Source: Microstegium vimineum
Lineage: Eukaryota > Streptophyta > Magnoliopsida > Poales > Poaceae
Direction: 5' to 3'
Assembly: GCA_022036555.1 (NCBI GenBank)
Contig: CM039139.1
Coordinates: forward strand, 3,184,441 to 3,248,440
Length of the DNA stretch: 64,000 bases
A program made the position numbers and the translations under genes. Positions 24,103-36,800 of this stretch are shown here, in pieces (within the stretch, counting starts at the first letter, position 1; each line of letters opens with the position of its first letter). A model generated the notes under the pieces. The model saw nothing but the letters and a program-made list of their open reading frames with translations, made no database searches and was not told where the DNA came from.

Positions 24103-24892
24103 CTAGGGGTCGACGTCCATCTTGTCAGCGGCTTCGATTGCCGCCATCAGCTCCTCGCTGCGTACCTCAGCCATGGCGTTTTCGCAGCAGTCCACCTCGC
24201 ACTAGTATGCCAACTTGATGTCGGAGGAGACTGTGATGATGTCGAACGGCCCCGACATCTTGAGCTTCAGGTAAGTGTAGCTTGGGACGACCATGAACTT
24301 CGCGTAATACGGTCTTCCCAAAATGGCGTGGTAGGTCCCACGATATGCCACGACCTCGAAGGTAAGGTACTCGGTCCGGAAGTTGTCCGGCTCCCCGAAC
24401 GTGACGAGCAGGTCGATCTGCCCCAGAGGTACCGTTTGCCTTCCGTGAATGATCCCCTAAAAGGGAGCCCCCGAGGGTCGGAGCTTTTCGCTATGTATGC
24501 CGAGGGCCTCGAGGGTGTTGTAGTACATGATGTTGAGGCTGTTGCCCACGTCCATCAGTACTTTGGTGAAGCGCACGCTCCCTATGATCGGATCCACGAC
24601 GAGTGGATAATGGCCTGGGTGAGGAATGTGGCTCGGATGGTCTTCTCAACCGAACGTGATGTCGGGCTCCGACCAGTCGAGGTATGCCGGCGTTGCTAGG
24701 GCGACTGCGAAGACCTTGCGCCACTCCTTCTTCTGTCGGCGCTTGCAGCTATATGCCTCCGGTCCTCCGAAGATCATGAGGCACTTTTTGACGTGAGGGT
24801 AAGAATCTTCGCGACCCCCGTCCCCGTCCTGACCTTCTGACTCCTTCAGCCCGTCCTTGTCAGGAATGGTCTTGAAGTATCTGACCATCATT
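24103..24892 (-). pseudogene. Ty3/gypsy aspartic protease region, decayed
   Basis: The minus-strand frame continues from gag after a TAG stop. The active-site region reads FTKVLMDVGNSLNIMYYNTL, where the family normally has an Asp-Gly/Ser pair (LMDGGS/LIDGGS), so the catalytic turn is altered. GTYHAILGRPYYAKFM and YTYLKLKMSGP are the conserved protease C-terminal part. Additional stops occur (for example after SGAPF). No RT follows. It is clearly non-functional. Confidence 0.7.
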
Positions 24893-27137
24893 TCACACTG
24901 CTAGAGTGTGTTTGGCCGGTCTGTTGTGATACGGGCACGGCTTTGTGAGCATGTCATCAAACTTGCCCACCTTCTTCCCACCCTGGGGGCGGGGAGGCTT
25001 GCGGTCCGCCGCTGCGACTACGTTGTCGCTGCCGCCACGCTGCGGCTTGCCTCTCTTTTTGTTCCTATTCTGAGCGTGGCTCGAGCCGCCTTCACCAGCG
25101 GTCTCGACTTCCTTGCCCTTTCCCTTGTCTGGGTGGAAAATTGCACCGACCGCCTCCTCTTCCGACGCATAGCTAGTGGCGATGTCGAGGAGTTGCTCAG
25201 TGGTGCGTGGGTTGTTGTGGCCCAGCTCGTGGATCAGCTTTTTGCAGGTGGTACCTGCTAGGAAAGCCCCGACCACGTCCGCGTCGGCCGCAGTCGGGAG
25301 CTTTGTGCATTGCTGGGAGAAGCGGCGGATGTATTCCCGGAGGGATTCGTCCGGCTTCTGCCTGCAGCTGCGGAGATCCCAGGGGTTCCCTGGGCGCGTG
25401 TAGGTGCCTTGGAAATTCCCGACAAAATCCTGTCGTAGGGATTCCCACCCATCAATGGTGTTAGGAGGCAAGTGCTCGAGCCACGTGCGGGTCAATTCCG
25501 AAAGGTGGGGAGGCAGGTTGCGGATGATGAAGTCGTCATCGTCTGCGCCGCCGGTCTGACACGCAAGGCGGTAGTCGTCGAGCCAGAGCCCGGGGTTCGT
25601 TTCCCCGGAGTACCGGACGACGTTTGTTGGCTGTCGGAAAGGGTGCGGGAACGGCGCGCGCCGGATGTGGCGGATGAATGCTAGGGGACCCGGGGGCTCC
25701 GGCGTGGGAGGTCGGTCCTCGTCACTGTCGTACCGACCGCCACGTCGGACGTGGTAACCTCGGCTTGCGTCGTCCTGCTTAGCGTGCTTACGCGCGTTGA
25801 GCGTGTCGCGCACGTCGCGCTTCTCGCCTACGCGAGCGTGCACCGTCGGGCGCCGGTGTTCGGCCGAGTCGGGATCTGGGTGGACCGACCCCTCGCAGTC
25901 GTTAGGAGCCACACTGGCCGGGGGGCGGCGCTTAGTCCGCGTCTTCGCGAAGCGGAGCTGTCGGCCTGTTGTTCCGCGGCCCGCTCCAGGAGGGTCTTCA
26001 GTTCGTCGTGGGCGAGCCTGCCATCTGGAGCATCTTGGATCGGGAGGTTGTGGAGTAACATCCTTGCTGCCACGATGTTTTGGCTTGCTCGCGTGAACTG
26101 CGGCGTGCCATGCTCATCGTTAATGATGCGGTGGTATACCGCCCGGGCCTGCCTGCGAGCCGGGGCTCTGCGGCTTCCCTGGCGGCTTCACGCTCAAGCT
26201 TCTCATGCTCGAACGTCACCCTCCGCTGGCGCTCCGTGAGCTGCTGCTTCACATTGCGGAGGTCGCGAAGCTGCTGCTGCCAGGCCTCCGAGGACTGCGG
26301 ATCGGGCCGTTGGTGAGGTACCGGAACACCTGTCTGGTCCTCGGGCGTGTGGTTGCCGTCACCGTCTTCGTCCTCCTCGTTGACGTGGGTGGGGTCGACC
26401 GCGACCGCGGGTGGCGATGCGTCGCACATGAAGCACTCGTGGTCGTGGTCTTCGCTGGGACTGCTCGAGTCGGTGTTGAGCAGATAATCGCTGGCCTGGA
26501 GGAAGCCGCGTAGCGCCTCCTGATCCTCCAGACCGTCGAAGTCCAGGGGGTTGTCGCTCCCAAGGCTCGAGTCGGCGTAAGACGCGGCCTCGGGGCTTGA
26601 GGGAAGATCGGAGGTGGAACGAGAGCGGTGGGACGCGAGTCCCACGCGTTTTCCTTTTGCTAGGTCTGCGTGGAACCACGCGGCCACCGTCTCTGCGTAT
26701 GACATGGCGGCATTCTTCATGCCGAAAGGCTGCGATTCCGAGATAGGCATTTCGTCGCACCCGGGGGAGAGCGGCTGCCCTCCCGCAAGCTATGTCGTCA
26801 CGTTGGCGAACGCAGAATAGAGGTTGTGCAGGGATTCCCGAGTCGGCTGGGGTCCCATGAGCATGTCGAGCTGGCGCTCGAACTGAGGATAATTGGTCCG
26901 CGGGACGGCCGCCCCGCGAGCGGTTTGTTCCCCGGAGGGAGACAGATGAAGGTGGGCCATGGAAGCGGTGATGGCGTCCATGGCTACCTCAGGAGATGTT
27001 GTAGGGCGGCAGAGAGCCAGGTCGGCGTCCTGCCCGTGGCACTGGAAATCCAGGCTACCGAAACGAATGATGGTGCCCGGAGCGAAACGAACGTGGCGAT
27101 CAGCCATCCGAAACTCAAAAATACGGGTGATACGCAA
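24893..27137 (-). pseudogene. Ty3/gypsy gag of the RT-less element, several frames
   Basis: Gag fragments in successive frames run 27137-26790, 26750-25998 and 25912-24893. The last, 339 codons, holds the Retrotrans_gag core: RRAPFPHPFRQPTNVVRYSG, NPGLWLDDYRLACQ, RNLPPHLSELTRTWLEHLP, NFQGTYTRPGNPWDLRSCRQ and LREYIRRFSQQ. The C-terminus is basic and enters a zinc-binding start (KPCPYHN) before a stop. The middle fragment contains a Glu/Arg-rich coiled coil. Frame breaks near 26790-26750 and 26000-25912 show decay. Gag direction fixes the element as minus strand, so the Transposase_28 gene is antisense. Confidence 0.8.
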
Positions 27138-27161
27138 AGTCCCCCTACCTGGCGCGCTAAC
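27138..27161 (-). other. Probable primer-binding region of the RT-less gypsy element
   Basis: On the minus strand, directly after the LTR end (CATCGACA), the sequence reads AGTTAGCGCGCCAGGTAGGG. This is the position of the primer site, before the first gag frame at 27137. I did not assign the tRNA. Confidence 0.4.
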
Positions 27162-28460
27162 TGTCGATGTCTAAAATGGCGGGGTCTAGACGACCAACGA
27201 GTAAATTTCTAAGCGTGTCGGAGTTCGGATGGTTACGCTCGGAGAACACGGAGGTTTATACTGGTTCGGGCACGAACGCCCTACGTCCAGTGTGTTGCGG
27301 GGTTGTATTACCGAGCGCGGAGAGCTCGTAGGAGGGAGCTACAAGCTTTGGTGAGAGAGAGGAGGTTGTCCCCAGGTCTCGTGCATATGAGGTTCTTGGT
27401 TCTGGTGAGTGCTCGCGTGTGTGCGAGTTTGAGTGTGTGTGAATGAATGTTGGGATGTCGAGAGAGCGAGATTGGGGATCCATTCCCTCCCTTTATACGT
27501 AGGGAGAGATGGAGGAGTACAGTAGAGAGAGGAGGGGAGTGACGTGGGCCCGACTTGAGCTGTTGCCGAAGGAAGCCTTTGTCTTCATCTTGTCTTCCTT
27601 CCTGAGGAAGATTGCGCCAGTAGACGCATGTCCGAGTCCTGTTCGTCCTTGTCGAGCTGTAGCCATACGCCTTGTGATCGGGAAACCTGTTGTTCCCCTT
27701 TCCGAGTATGGGCGGAGGTTGGTCGCACAGGACCAGGCACCCCCGTGTCCCGTCATACAGGGCTTGATGACGCCTTAACCCCTGTTGGGGCGTCCGTCGG
27801 AGACATGACGTGGATATCACGCGCGGGAGTCGTTGGTTAGGTAGCACAGGACCCTGTACCGTAGGGTGAACAGAAGTCGGCATGGTGGCTCATGCCTTGA
27901 ACCCCATCCCTGAGGACGGAGTATACTGTGGACCTTTTGACTATGTGGGCTAGGGCGCCCCAGGCTGTGTATGGCAATGAGACCTCCGAGGGCGAGGGTC
28001 GTCACGGATGACGTTTGTCGGGCTCGGACGGGGCGGGAGAGCCCCTGAGGGTTGATGACGTCACGGGCGACGCTACCTTGGCTCGGGTGAGGCGGAGGAG
28101 CCCCCGAGGGTTGATGATGTCACAGGCGACGCCACCTTGGCTCGGGCGAGGCGGAGGAGCCCCCGAGGGCAGATGACGTCACGAGTGACGCCACCTTGGC
28201 TCGGGCGAGGCGAAGGAGCCCCCGAGGGTTAATGACGTTACGGACGACGTCACCTTGGCTCGGGCGAGGCGAAGAGCCCCTGAGGGTTGATGATGTCACG
28301 GGCGACGCCACCTTGGCTCGGGCGAGGCGGAGGGGCCCCCGAGGTTTGATGACGTCACGGGCGACGCCACCTTGGCTCGGGCGAGGCGGAGGAGCCCCCG
28401 AGGGCAGATGACGTCACGGGCGACGCCACCTTGGCTCGGGCGAGGCGAAGGAGCCCCTTG
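27162..28460 (-). repeat. 5' LTR (partial) of the RT-less gypsy element
   Basis: The plus-strand left edge is TGTCGATGTC, so on the minus strand the LTR ends in GACATCGACA next to the primer region. The right part is a 59-bp tandem array. The outer edge is not resolved because at about 28461 the sequence passes abruptly into copia-like LTR DNA. The matching 3' LTR should lie left of the PMD element and is not in the window. Confidence 0.55.
28021..28460 (+). repeat. 59-bp tandem repeat array (7.5 units) in a gypsy LTR
   Basis: Units begin with GGCTCGG at 28021, 28080, 28139, 28198, 28257, 28315, 28374 and 28433 (spacing 59, once 58). Each unit contains a GCCCCCGAGGG-like block and a TGACGTCA or near-TGACGTCA site. 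GC content is high. Confidence 0.9.
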
Positions 28461-28813
28461 ATGGTGGTTTTTGTTTTTGCAGAGTCTGGTAATTTGGGTA
28501 CCCTATTTCTAGGTATCCGACATATATCTTATGCTAGGATTTGTGTTGGTAATCCGAGGAGAGGAAACATTTCTATGGTAACCAGTCTTCGAACTGGTTC
28601 TTGTGTTGATTTTGCAGGGAAGGATTCACCTTGGTACCTAGTTACTCTCTGCCAAACCTCGGTTTTATCTGCTTATTATTTGTAGGCCGGCAGTGCCGCC
28701 CTATAGAGGCCGGCAATGCCGCCCTGGTGTTTGACATTTGTTTTAAGTAACTTTTGACAGCCCTATTCACCCCCCCCCCTCTAGGCTATTTACCCTTCCT
28801 AAGATCCTACAGC
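28461..28813 (-). mobile_element. Fragment of a Sirevirus-like copia LTR
   Basis: The minus-strand start reads TGTAGGATCTTAGG, followed by TAGCCTAGAGGGGGGGGGTG, clearly related to the start of the copia LTR at 11909 (TGAAAGGTCCTAGATGGCTA then GAGGGGGGTGAATAG). Two GGCGGCA(T/C)TGCCGGCC-like blocks follow. The inner end is cut at the gypsy LTR array. Confidence 0.5.
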
Positions 28814-29826
28814 CACACACTTGATCAACCTTTGTCCCGCCTCTGCTTCTCCATTCACTTGTTTGGTTTGCTCGACTGCCCTCATGCCACGCTCGATCAG
28901 AAGGAGCACTTGTTCGCCTAGACCCCCTGCAGCTACATCCCTAGCTACTAACTCATCCAAAATGTATTTAGGAACTTATATTTTCAAATATGATAGTCTA
29001 GATTATTGAATCTATAATTGATTTGCATTGCAAATGGATAGGCTGTAGATGGATAGCAGGTTAGAGAACATAGATAATTTTTGATATATCATATATTGAT
29101 CCATACCAACTTAGATCAAATTGTGTACTAATTGCTTGTATTTTGAATGTTTTAATAGTCTGTGGTTAAAAATAAAAAAGACAACAAAAAATTATACAAG
29201 ACAAGATGATTTTGTCATCAAGGAACTTAACAACATTTGCAAACAAGTTCTTGCCTACAATAGGCCAAGATATTGCTCGAATAGTGTGGCTATGCAAATC
29301 TTGTAAGAAAGTATTATGAACGTACCAAAAAGTGAGGCACAAATAAAGAATAGGCTGACACATTGAAAAAAGTATGGAAGACTTTGAACTTTGACGTAGT
29401 TTATTAGGGGGCATCGTATAACTATCTGTATCGTGGATTTTCGGGTGGTTGGTGGATAGAGCAAGTTGCAATACGCACACAATTCACTACTATTTTCATC
29501 ACGTATGCAAGCAATCATGCCCCCCTTAAAAAAGTATTTCTTATATCTCTCCTTGCAAGTATCTAATTTGTGTTGATATGTGTTTTGCTAGGCTATGCTA
29601 GATTGTTAACCTTTAGAGACAATTCACTTAAGCATAGAAGCGGCAAGTGATCATGTTTGAAATAATTGGTATTATAAATAAGACATTATATTATTTGTTC
29701 CTGTAGGTGGTACTGATGTTTTTCCATTAAATCAAAGCGACGACGGTAGAAAAAAAATACTTGCATCAAAGCATGAAGTGTTAAGTGAATGCATATGCGA
29801 TGAAGGCTCAAATTAGTAAACATTTA

Positions 29827-30000
29827 GGGTATGTTTGGTTTACCCCCCTAAAATTTAGTGGTCCCTAAAGTTTAGTACCCCTAAAATTTAGTACATCAAC
29901 TAAAGTTTAGGGAGCACTTTAGGGGGTGTTTAGTAATTTAGGGCCTAAAATCACTTAAGTTTAGCTACTAAAGTTTAGAGGGTTGTAACCAAATACCCCC
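29827..30000. mobile_element. Tourist-like (PIF/Harbinger) MITE, 174 bp, TSD TTA
   Basis: Terminal inverted repeats are GGGTATGTTTGGTT at the left and AACCAAATACCCCC at the right. The element is flanked on both sides by TTA (29824-29826, 30001-30003). The interior is AT-rich with repeated TAAAGTTTAG phrases and no ORF. Confidence 0.8.
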
Positions 30001-30295
30001 TTAGTCACTTTACAAATTTATCGATCATGTTAGAGACGATGTTAATAATATGATTCATCAAGTCATGATGTCTATATCCATGAGTTGATTTATGTTGTTT
30101 GTTTTACCTACCTTCAAGCTGCTTTAGATCATATGGTATACAGTAGAAACATCTTTGACCAAACCACTTAGCCGTTTCTAGTACTGTAAGCCAAAGGGTA
30201 TGGTTTGTGTCACGGAGGAAGTGATGGTGTAAGACAATTATCAAGTTTTGGAAAGCAATTTAAATTTTATGACTTATTTGGTTGTTGCCTATAGT

Positions 30296-30470
30296 TTTTT
30301 TTTTTGAGATTACACAGTACCACGCAGACACTCAACACGTACGCACACTCGCCCCTACGAACACATGCACGTAAACCCTATCCCTATGAGCACCTTCGAA
30401 GGACTCAGCCGACAAATCTTAAAGTTGACGAAGTCACCACAGACGTCTCGCTAAAATATTGGCCTGCTAA
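30296..30470 (-). mobile_element. Non-LTR retroelement 3' fragment (SINE- or LINE-derived)
   Basis: A T-run at 30296-30305 is followed by a sequence typical of dispersed grass non-LTR copies in reverse orientation (ACACTCGCCCCTACGAACAC, CCTATGAGCACCTTCGAAGG). It is recognised by phrase similarity only; no coding part is present. Confidence 0.35.
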
Positions 30471-30811
30471 ATTTTGATCCTTGATTTGGTCATTTCCAAT
30501 TTCATGGTATAGTAAATTAAAACATAGGACATGCTAAATCGCGGCTAAAATACAATTAACGATTAATTTTGAAATGCGCTATCGTTAGAACGCATCAAAA
30601 TTATTTGGTACGAATTCGTTACTCATCATAAATCTGTCTAGGTGCGATGAATCATCCCATTTCAATCCAAAAGAAAAGAGGAGGAAAACTGGGAAAGACC
30701 CAAATTCTCCACAGCCAGGGAGTCCAACTCTGCCTCCAGCCCTCCACGCTTCGTCTGCTGACCCCACCCATCGCTGCCGCCGCTGGCCCGCCACCACCGC
30801 CGCCAGGCGCT

Positions 30812-33800
30812 ATGCGGCCTTGCTCCCGCATACTCGCGGCGGGCCATCTTCTCCGCGGCTCCCGGTTCGATTCCTCCCAGACTACCTCCGCCGCTGCCGG
30901 ATTTCGGCGGCTGAACGGAGCCGTTAGGCCGTGCGTGCCGAAACATCTCTTTAGCACTCTCCTCGGAGGATTCAGATCGAACTGTGGCGTACTGCCCGGG
31001 AAAAGGGTCCCCCTGGGCAGCCTCGGCAGCTTCCTGCCGGACTCTGCCTACCCGCTGGACGGCTCTGGGCTTCAACGAGATACGGTAATATGTGCTTATT
31101 ATCGCAGTTGGGATTTTTTTGAATTCGGGTCTGTCTAGAGGCAGTAATGGATGCTAGCGAACTTGTTTTTTTTGTCACAATGCATATGTTTAAGGAGGCC
31201 TAGTGATAGAGAAATGTTTGGCAGTAAAACAGCGGGCAATAGTGCTAGTGGTTCCCTAATAAGCTAATGCCGATACTGATTCCTCAGTAGCTTGGTTGAT
31301 AAACAAAACATCGTTGATGATCAGGGCCTCAGGGGGAGCTGCTGTGTTGTCACACTTTTATTGTTTTATTTATGGTTGTAAAAAGACATATGTGAAAGTA
31401 TAGCCTTCACTTGTACAGTCCCACACTCTTACTCGAAGGAGACATTACTCGCTTGTATAATCCCCTCGTGTCCTGATTAGGCATGGTGTGGATCCGCCAT
31501 TGTAACCGAAATCTTCTTTCCTCCCTAATGGGATGGCAGAGCTCCTGCCCTTATTTAAAAAAAACAGAAAAAAAAGAGAAAGCATAGCGTTCAAATCTAT
31601 CTTTATCAGGGTGTGCTTCTGGCTTAGTCCATCAAGGCTCTAGATAATTCCAGCCAAAAAACTTTTAGTTGCGCATGGTAGATGCAAAAGGCCATAGGCC
31701 GAAATGTTGCCTTTGTCCTGTCATTTTTTATAAACGGAATGCTTTCAAAGTTTGGTTTTGTGATTTTTGCTATTTATGCAGAGAGGTAATGCATTCTCCA
31801 CATCCGCCAATGCCGTGGCAGTTAAGAAGCCGGTTGATGACAAGGTCCAGAAAGATGCATCAAAAAAGGATGTTGATGAGGAGATTACTGATTCTCAGAT
31901 ATTGAAAAACCTTGGGAAGTACTTGTTGTTGAACGACAGCACTGACTTCCGCTTTAGGGTTGCCTTGTCGTTGGGCCTATTAGTTGGTGCAAAGGTAAAG
32001 GCGGAAATCTATTCCCTCCAATTCGAAAAGTCTGTTTGGATTTTGCAGAAGATTCATTACCCATACTACACTTGCATTTCCCCCTTTTCCTTTATGAAAA
32101 GGACTTACTTGCCCTACGCTGATGTAAATTGATAAGTTAGATGCAATCTGTTTGTTGGACGTGAATCTTTAGACTGTTCTTTACCAGATTCAGCACCATC
32201 TTGTTTCGTAGTAAACAAGGCTACAACTAGCCATCTGTTGTCAATGTTAAATAAGAGGGTGAACAGTGTCCCTTCAAATAGGATAGATAAAACATGTTGA
32301 ACTAAAAATATGGAAGTTATTGCATTACAACACAGCTTTCTTACTTGGCCCTTTGCATTTGCTATGAACACCAGGTTATAAATGTTCAAGTGCCTTTCTT
32401 GTTTAAGCTAGCTATCGACTGGCTTGCAGCCCTTGGTGGTGCTGAAGCTTCACTGGCATCATTCACTGAAACTAATGCCACGCTATTGGCTCTCTTTGCA
32501 AGCCCAGCAGCTGTTCTAATCGGATATGGAATCGCACGATCAGGAGTATCAGCCTGTACAGGTGAACATCTTTTCTTATATATCATCAGTTGCTCCCCCG
32601 CATCCCCACCAGATACATACACAAAACACCCACCTGCCCCCACTCACCCAAAAAAGATGCTGAAGCTCACCAGAGCTTGTAAATAACTAATAAGCATTTG
32701 AGATCCCTTTCTTTTCCTCCCACCCCCTCTTGAAATGCACATGACTACCTTTCCTTTAATTCTTTTTCCTCATGATGATTTCTGTGTTGCCAGAACTGCG
32801 AAATGCTGTATTTTCTAAAGTGACTTTGAGAGCCATCCGTTCAGTATCTAGAAAGGTAAATGTTGGAACTTATTGTCTTATTTCCATGCACAATCTTTTT
32901 TTTATCATCCATTCTTATTTGTAACTGTCCAGATAATTCAACACAATATGGATCTTTTTTGTGCAGTGTATTTCTGTATTCATGAAATAATTACAATTAC
33001 TTCCAGCAGTTGATTGAATGTTCATATGGATATTTTTTCTGCAGTATTGTGTTCTTCTATGTATTTCTGCATTCATGAAATAACTACAGTTGCTTCTTGT
33101 TGTTGGTTGAATGATGAACATGTTATTGCTGTGATGCTTATATGCACATTGGAATATTTTCTTAGATAAAGCTGTTTTTGAATATTGCACTTCTTCCGAA
33201 TGAAAACAATCATAAGTTGAAGCATCAACTTTTATCTATGGGCACTGGTTACTTCTGATTGTGAAAGCAAAGGTATGTGGTGAGAATTAGCAGATTGATT
33301 TTGGAGATACATAGTACATGCATATATAGGCAGGGATAGGGTCGGCTTATAGAAACATAACCGTCGTCCGATATCCCTTGCCAAGTGCAAGTCAATCAAC
33401 AATACGTGCCAACCTAATAAGAAGGAAAGGGGGGGGGGGGGGGTAGGAATTATAAATTTGAGAAGTCAAAATTCAGCCCTCCTGCTCAAGCACTAATTTG
33501 GTATGCTAACTATATCCCAATGGTGAAGTCCCTCATGCATCAACCGACGGTGGGTCCTTTTGGTGGAAGGACATCCTAATGCTTTGTGATCTTTACAGAG
33601 GCGTTGCTAGCTGCAAAGTTGGGGATGGTTCCGCTGTCTTGTTCTGGTCACATCTGTGGAATGACAACGTTATGCAAACCAATTACCCGACCTTTTTTTT
33701 TTGCAAAAAACAAAAAGACTTCAGTGGCTTAGTTCCTGCTAAACAACAGTCTGGAGGCCCAATTTCATATGCCCCTATCTGAGCAAATACATACAATTCA

Positions 33801-36800
33801 AGTCTAGGAAAACACCAAAGACTAATGGTATTATATTTGGGGAAATAACAAATACTCCTCTTCTAAATTTTACAACTTTCCCTATAGAAGTTTCCAACCC
33901 CCACCCCCTTTCGTTTGGATCTGGAACTCCATGTGCTGCAACAAACTCAGAGTTTTCACTTGGCTCTTCCTAATGGACAGGCTAAATACAAGAAATATCC
34001 TAAGAAGGAAAAGACACAGACTGGAAGTCAACAACTACAACAGTGTTCTCTGTGATGGCAATGTTGAAGAGACTGCCTTTCATCTGTTTTTCAGTTGCCC
34101 CTTCGGTCAAAGATGCTGGCAGCATCTGGGCATTCAATGGAATTTGGTTGCATGTTTCTTCCAAATGATGGTACAAGCAAAGTAGCAATTCTAGAGCCCC
34201 TTCTTCATGGAAATCTTCACCATCGCCTCTTGGCAAATTTGGAAGCAAAGAAATGACACAATATTTGATAGAGGAAGGCCTTTTAATTCTTGGAAGGTTC
34301 TCTTTCTTGAGGAGGCTAAACTTCAGGCACATAAATTTCTTGATGACGCCAAACAAGCTGCTTTTCTTCTTTATGTAGAGCTTCTTATTCAGTTATGTTT
34401 TGTTCTTCTTTTTGCCTTTTTAGGCTAGCTTCTGCTGTGTGGCATCTTGCCAGATTGGTTTGTACAGTTTTTTTTTGCCTCTTCTAATAAAATCACAACA
34501 GCGGGGGCCTCCTCTGCTGTATTTTTTATATAATATTAAAAAAAATACGTGCCGGACTTGGAGTCCAAAGCACACAGCCTGAAAAGGCTGGCCAACTAGA
34601 CCTGGGCTGTAAGTCCCAGTACAGGTCAATCGAACAGATTGTTTTCTATTATTGATGCTCAACACATAATTAAATGTTGAAATTATGTTTAGCTTATCTT
34701 GTGACCTTTTGGTATTGCAGGTATTTTCTCACTTGCATGAGCTTGATCTTCGTTATCATCTAAGGTACCTGTAGCAAATTCTCTCTCCTATACTTCTTAG
34801 TCTCTGGACGGGGTAAATAATTTGTTTAACTCGTGTCATTTTTGGAAAAAAAACCCATCATAGCTCAATAGTAATAGTAGAAGGTTATGCAGATAACATC
34901 AGAGAGTAGGCTGCTTGATTACATTAAAAAATTGAGAATATTTGTTGGAAGTGACAAAACTCTATTCAGGAGGGGGGGGGGGGGGGGGGGCACTATTTTC
35001 ATAAGAATAGTTTCATTTTAATCCCATTGAGGAAAGGAGCAGCTCTTTAATAGATACCTGTGGAAACAAGTCATGAGAATTCAGCTTTTTTGTTATATTT
35101 ATACTGTTTTTAACTTTGGTTCAACCTGGAGAATTCTTGAAGTCTTTCTTATGTTTCTTATCTGCTTGTGTTTCTAGCCGGCAAACTGGTGCTATAAATC
35201 GCGTAATTGATCGAGGAAGTCGTGCAATAAATTACATTCTCACAGTCATGGTGTTTAATGTTGTGCCCACAATACTAGAGGTACTTACAGACTGTTGTGT
35301 GTGAATGTTATGGTCCATATCTTGTGCATGTTGCCAGTGATGTTATTTCTTACTTCAGAAATATCTTTTTCTCGAACACACAGGAGAGCTGCGTATCATT
35401 GTATTAAGAAGAAATATGTGGCATTTATTTTTTTTGGGTTTTGCTGATACTTCTCATTTGCAGATTGGTATGGTGTCAAGCATACTTGCCTACAAGTTTG
35501 GTTCAACTTTTGCTTGGATTACTTCAGCTTCAGTTGCTACTTATATTGCTTTCACTTTGGCTGTCACACAGGTACAAACACAATACTATGCCGTCAAATC
35601 TATATACTCTCAAGATATTCTCAGCTATTTAATTTGATGTCATGACGTCTAAATATGTTTTACTCTATTTTTGATTGGTGCCTTTTTTTTAAAAAAAAAT
35701 TATGACAGTGGCGGACTAAGTTCAGGATGGCCATGAATAAAGCTGACAATGCTTCTAGTACGGTGGCAGTTGACTCTCTTCTGAATTATGAGGTCACCCC
35801 ATAACTGTCCATTACTCCAGTTTCTTTATCTTACCTTGTTTATTCTAGCTGTAACAATTTATCGTTCTTCGCATTGATTGTGTGTAGACTGTGAAATACT
35901 TCAACAATGAACAATTTGAAGTTGAGAAGTACGACAAATACTTAAGGAGTGAGTGCATTTATGCCTTAAATCTTGGTGGAAGTGTCATTGTAGAGTAAAT
36001 GTGCACAACTAGATGTTCCTCAAAACACTAATTTCAGCATTTGATGTTACATCGTGTTCATCTGTCTAATTTGTTGATGTGTATCTTTGGCATCTTGATA
36101 CGCTGAATGTGCTCTCTAATTGTAAAGAAAATATTAGAATTGATTTCTTGAAATGATCGTTTTCAATTAACTAGGGTTCAGAATGTAGAAGTTGTTCCGA
36201 AATTGCTTAAACATGAAGTCAAGTTATGTTTCATAGATTTGATTTGTCCCACCTGACTTGTGACACTGGGCACACACCATAACTTGATATTGTTAAAGAG
36301 ATCTAATCTATTAATTCTTTTTGTTACAACGTGATTTGTGATCAGATTATGAGGATGCTGCATTGAAGACCCAAAGTAGTCTTGCCTACCTGAACTTTGG
36401 CCAAAACGTTATCTTTAGCTCGGCTTTATCTACAGCAATGGTTTTGAGCTCATATGGAATAATGAGTGGTGCTCTGACTGTGGGTGATTTGGTAACTATC
36501 TCATCCATGTTCTATTTGTTTATTATATCACTTGCTGTTGAAGTTGCATGTGCACCATGACATGGATAGTTGCTCATTCAATCATATCACAGTATTACTG
36601 GAATATATGGAATTGTGATAAAAACAAAAATAAACTGTGAACTATATCAATATGTTTTTACTGCAATTATTGTTTACTTAACCATGTTTTGATATGGCTT
36701 GAGCTGTTGTCTTTATTTTCTTCTGTCTCTATTCATTTGCATGTTGCTTTTGACTAATTATGTGAATTCTTGTCATACAGGTCATGGTTAATGGACTTCT

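Larger units (their letters stand above)
28814..30811. other. AT-rich intergenic region upstream of the ABC transporter gene
   Basis: No gene is recognised. It contains a Tourist-like MITE (29827-30000), a poly-T-headed non-LTR fragment (about 30296-30470), and the promoter and 5' UTR of the ABC transporter gene. A short minus-strand open frame at about 28814-28966 may be a gene remnant (see findings). Confidence 0.5.

Noticed and set aside
28021..28460. CRISPR-like regular repeat array
   Set aside because: Units are contiguous without unique spacers, and the genome is a plant nuclear one; it is an LTR tandem repeat.
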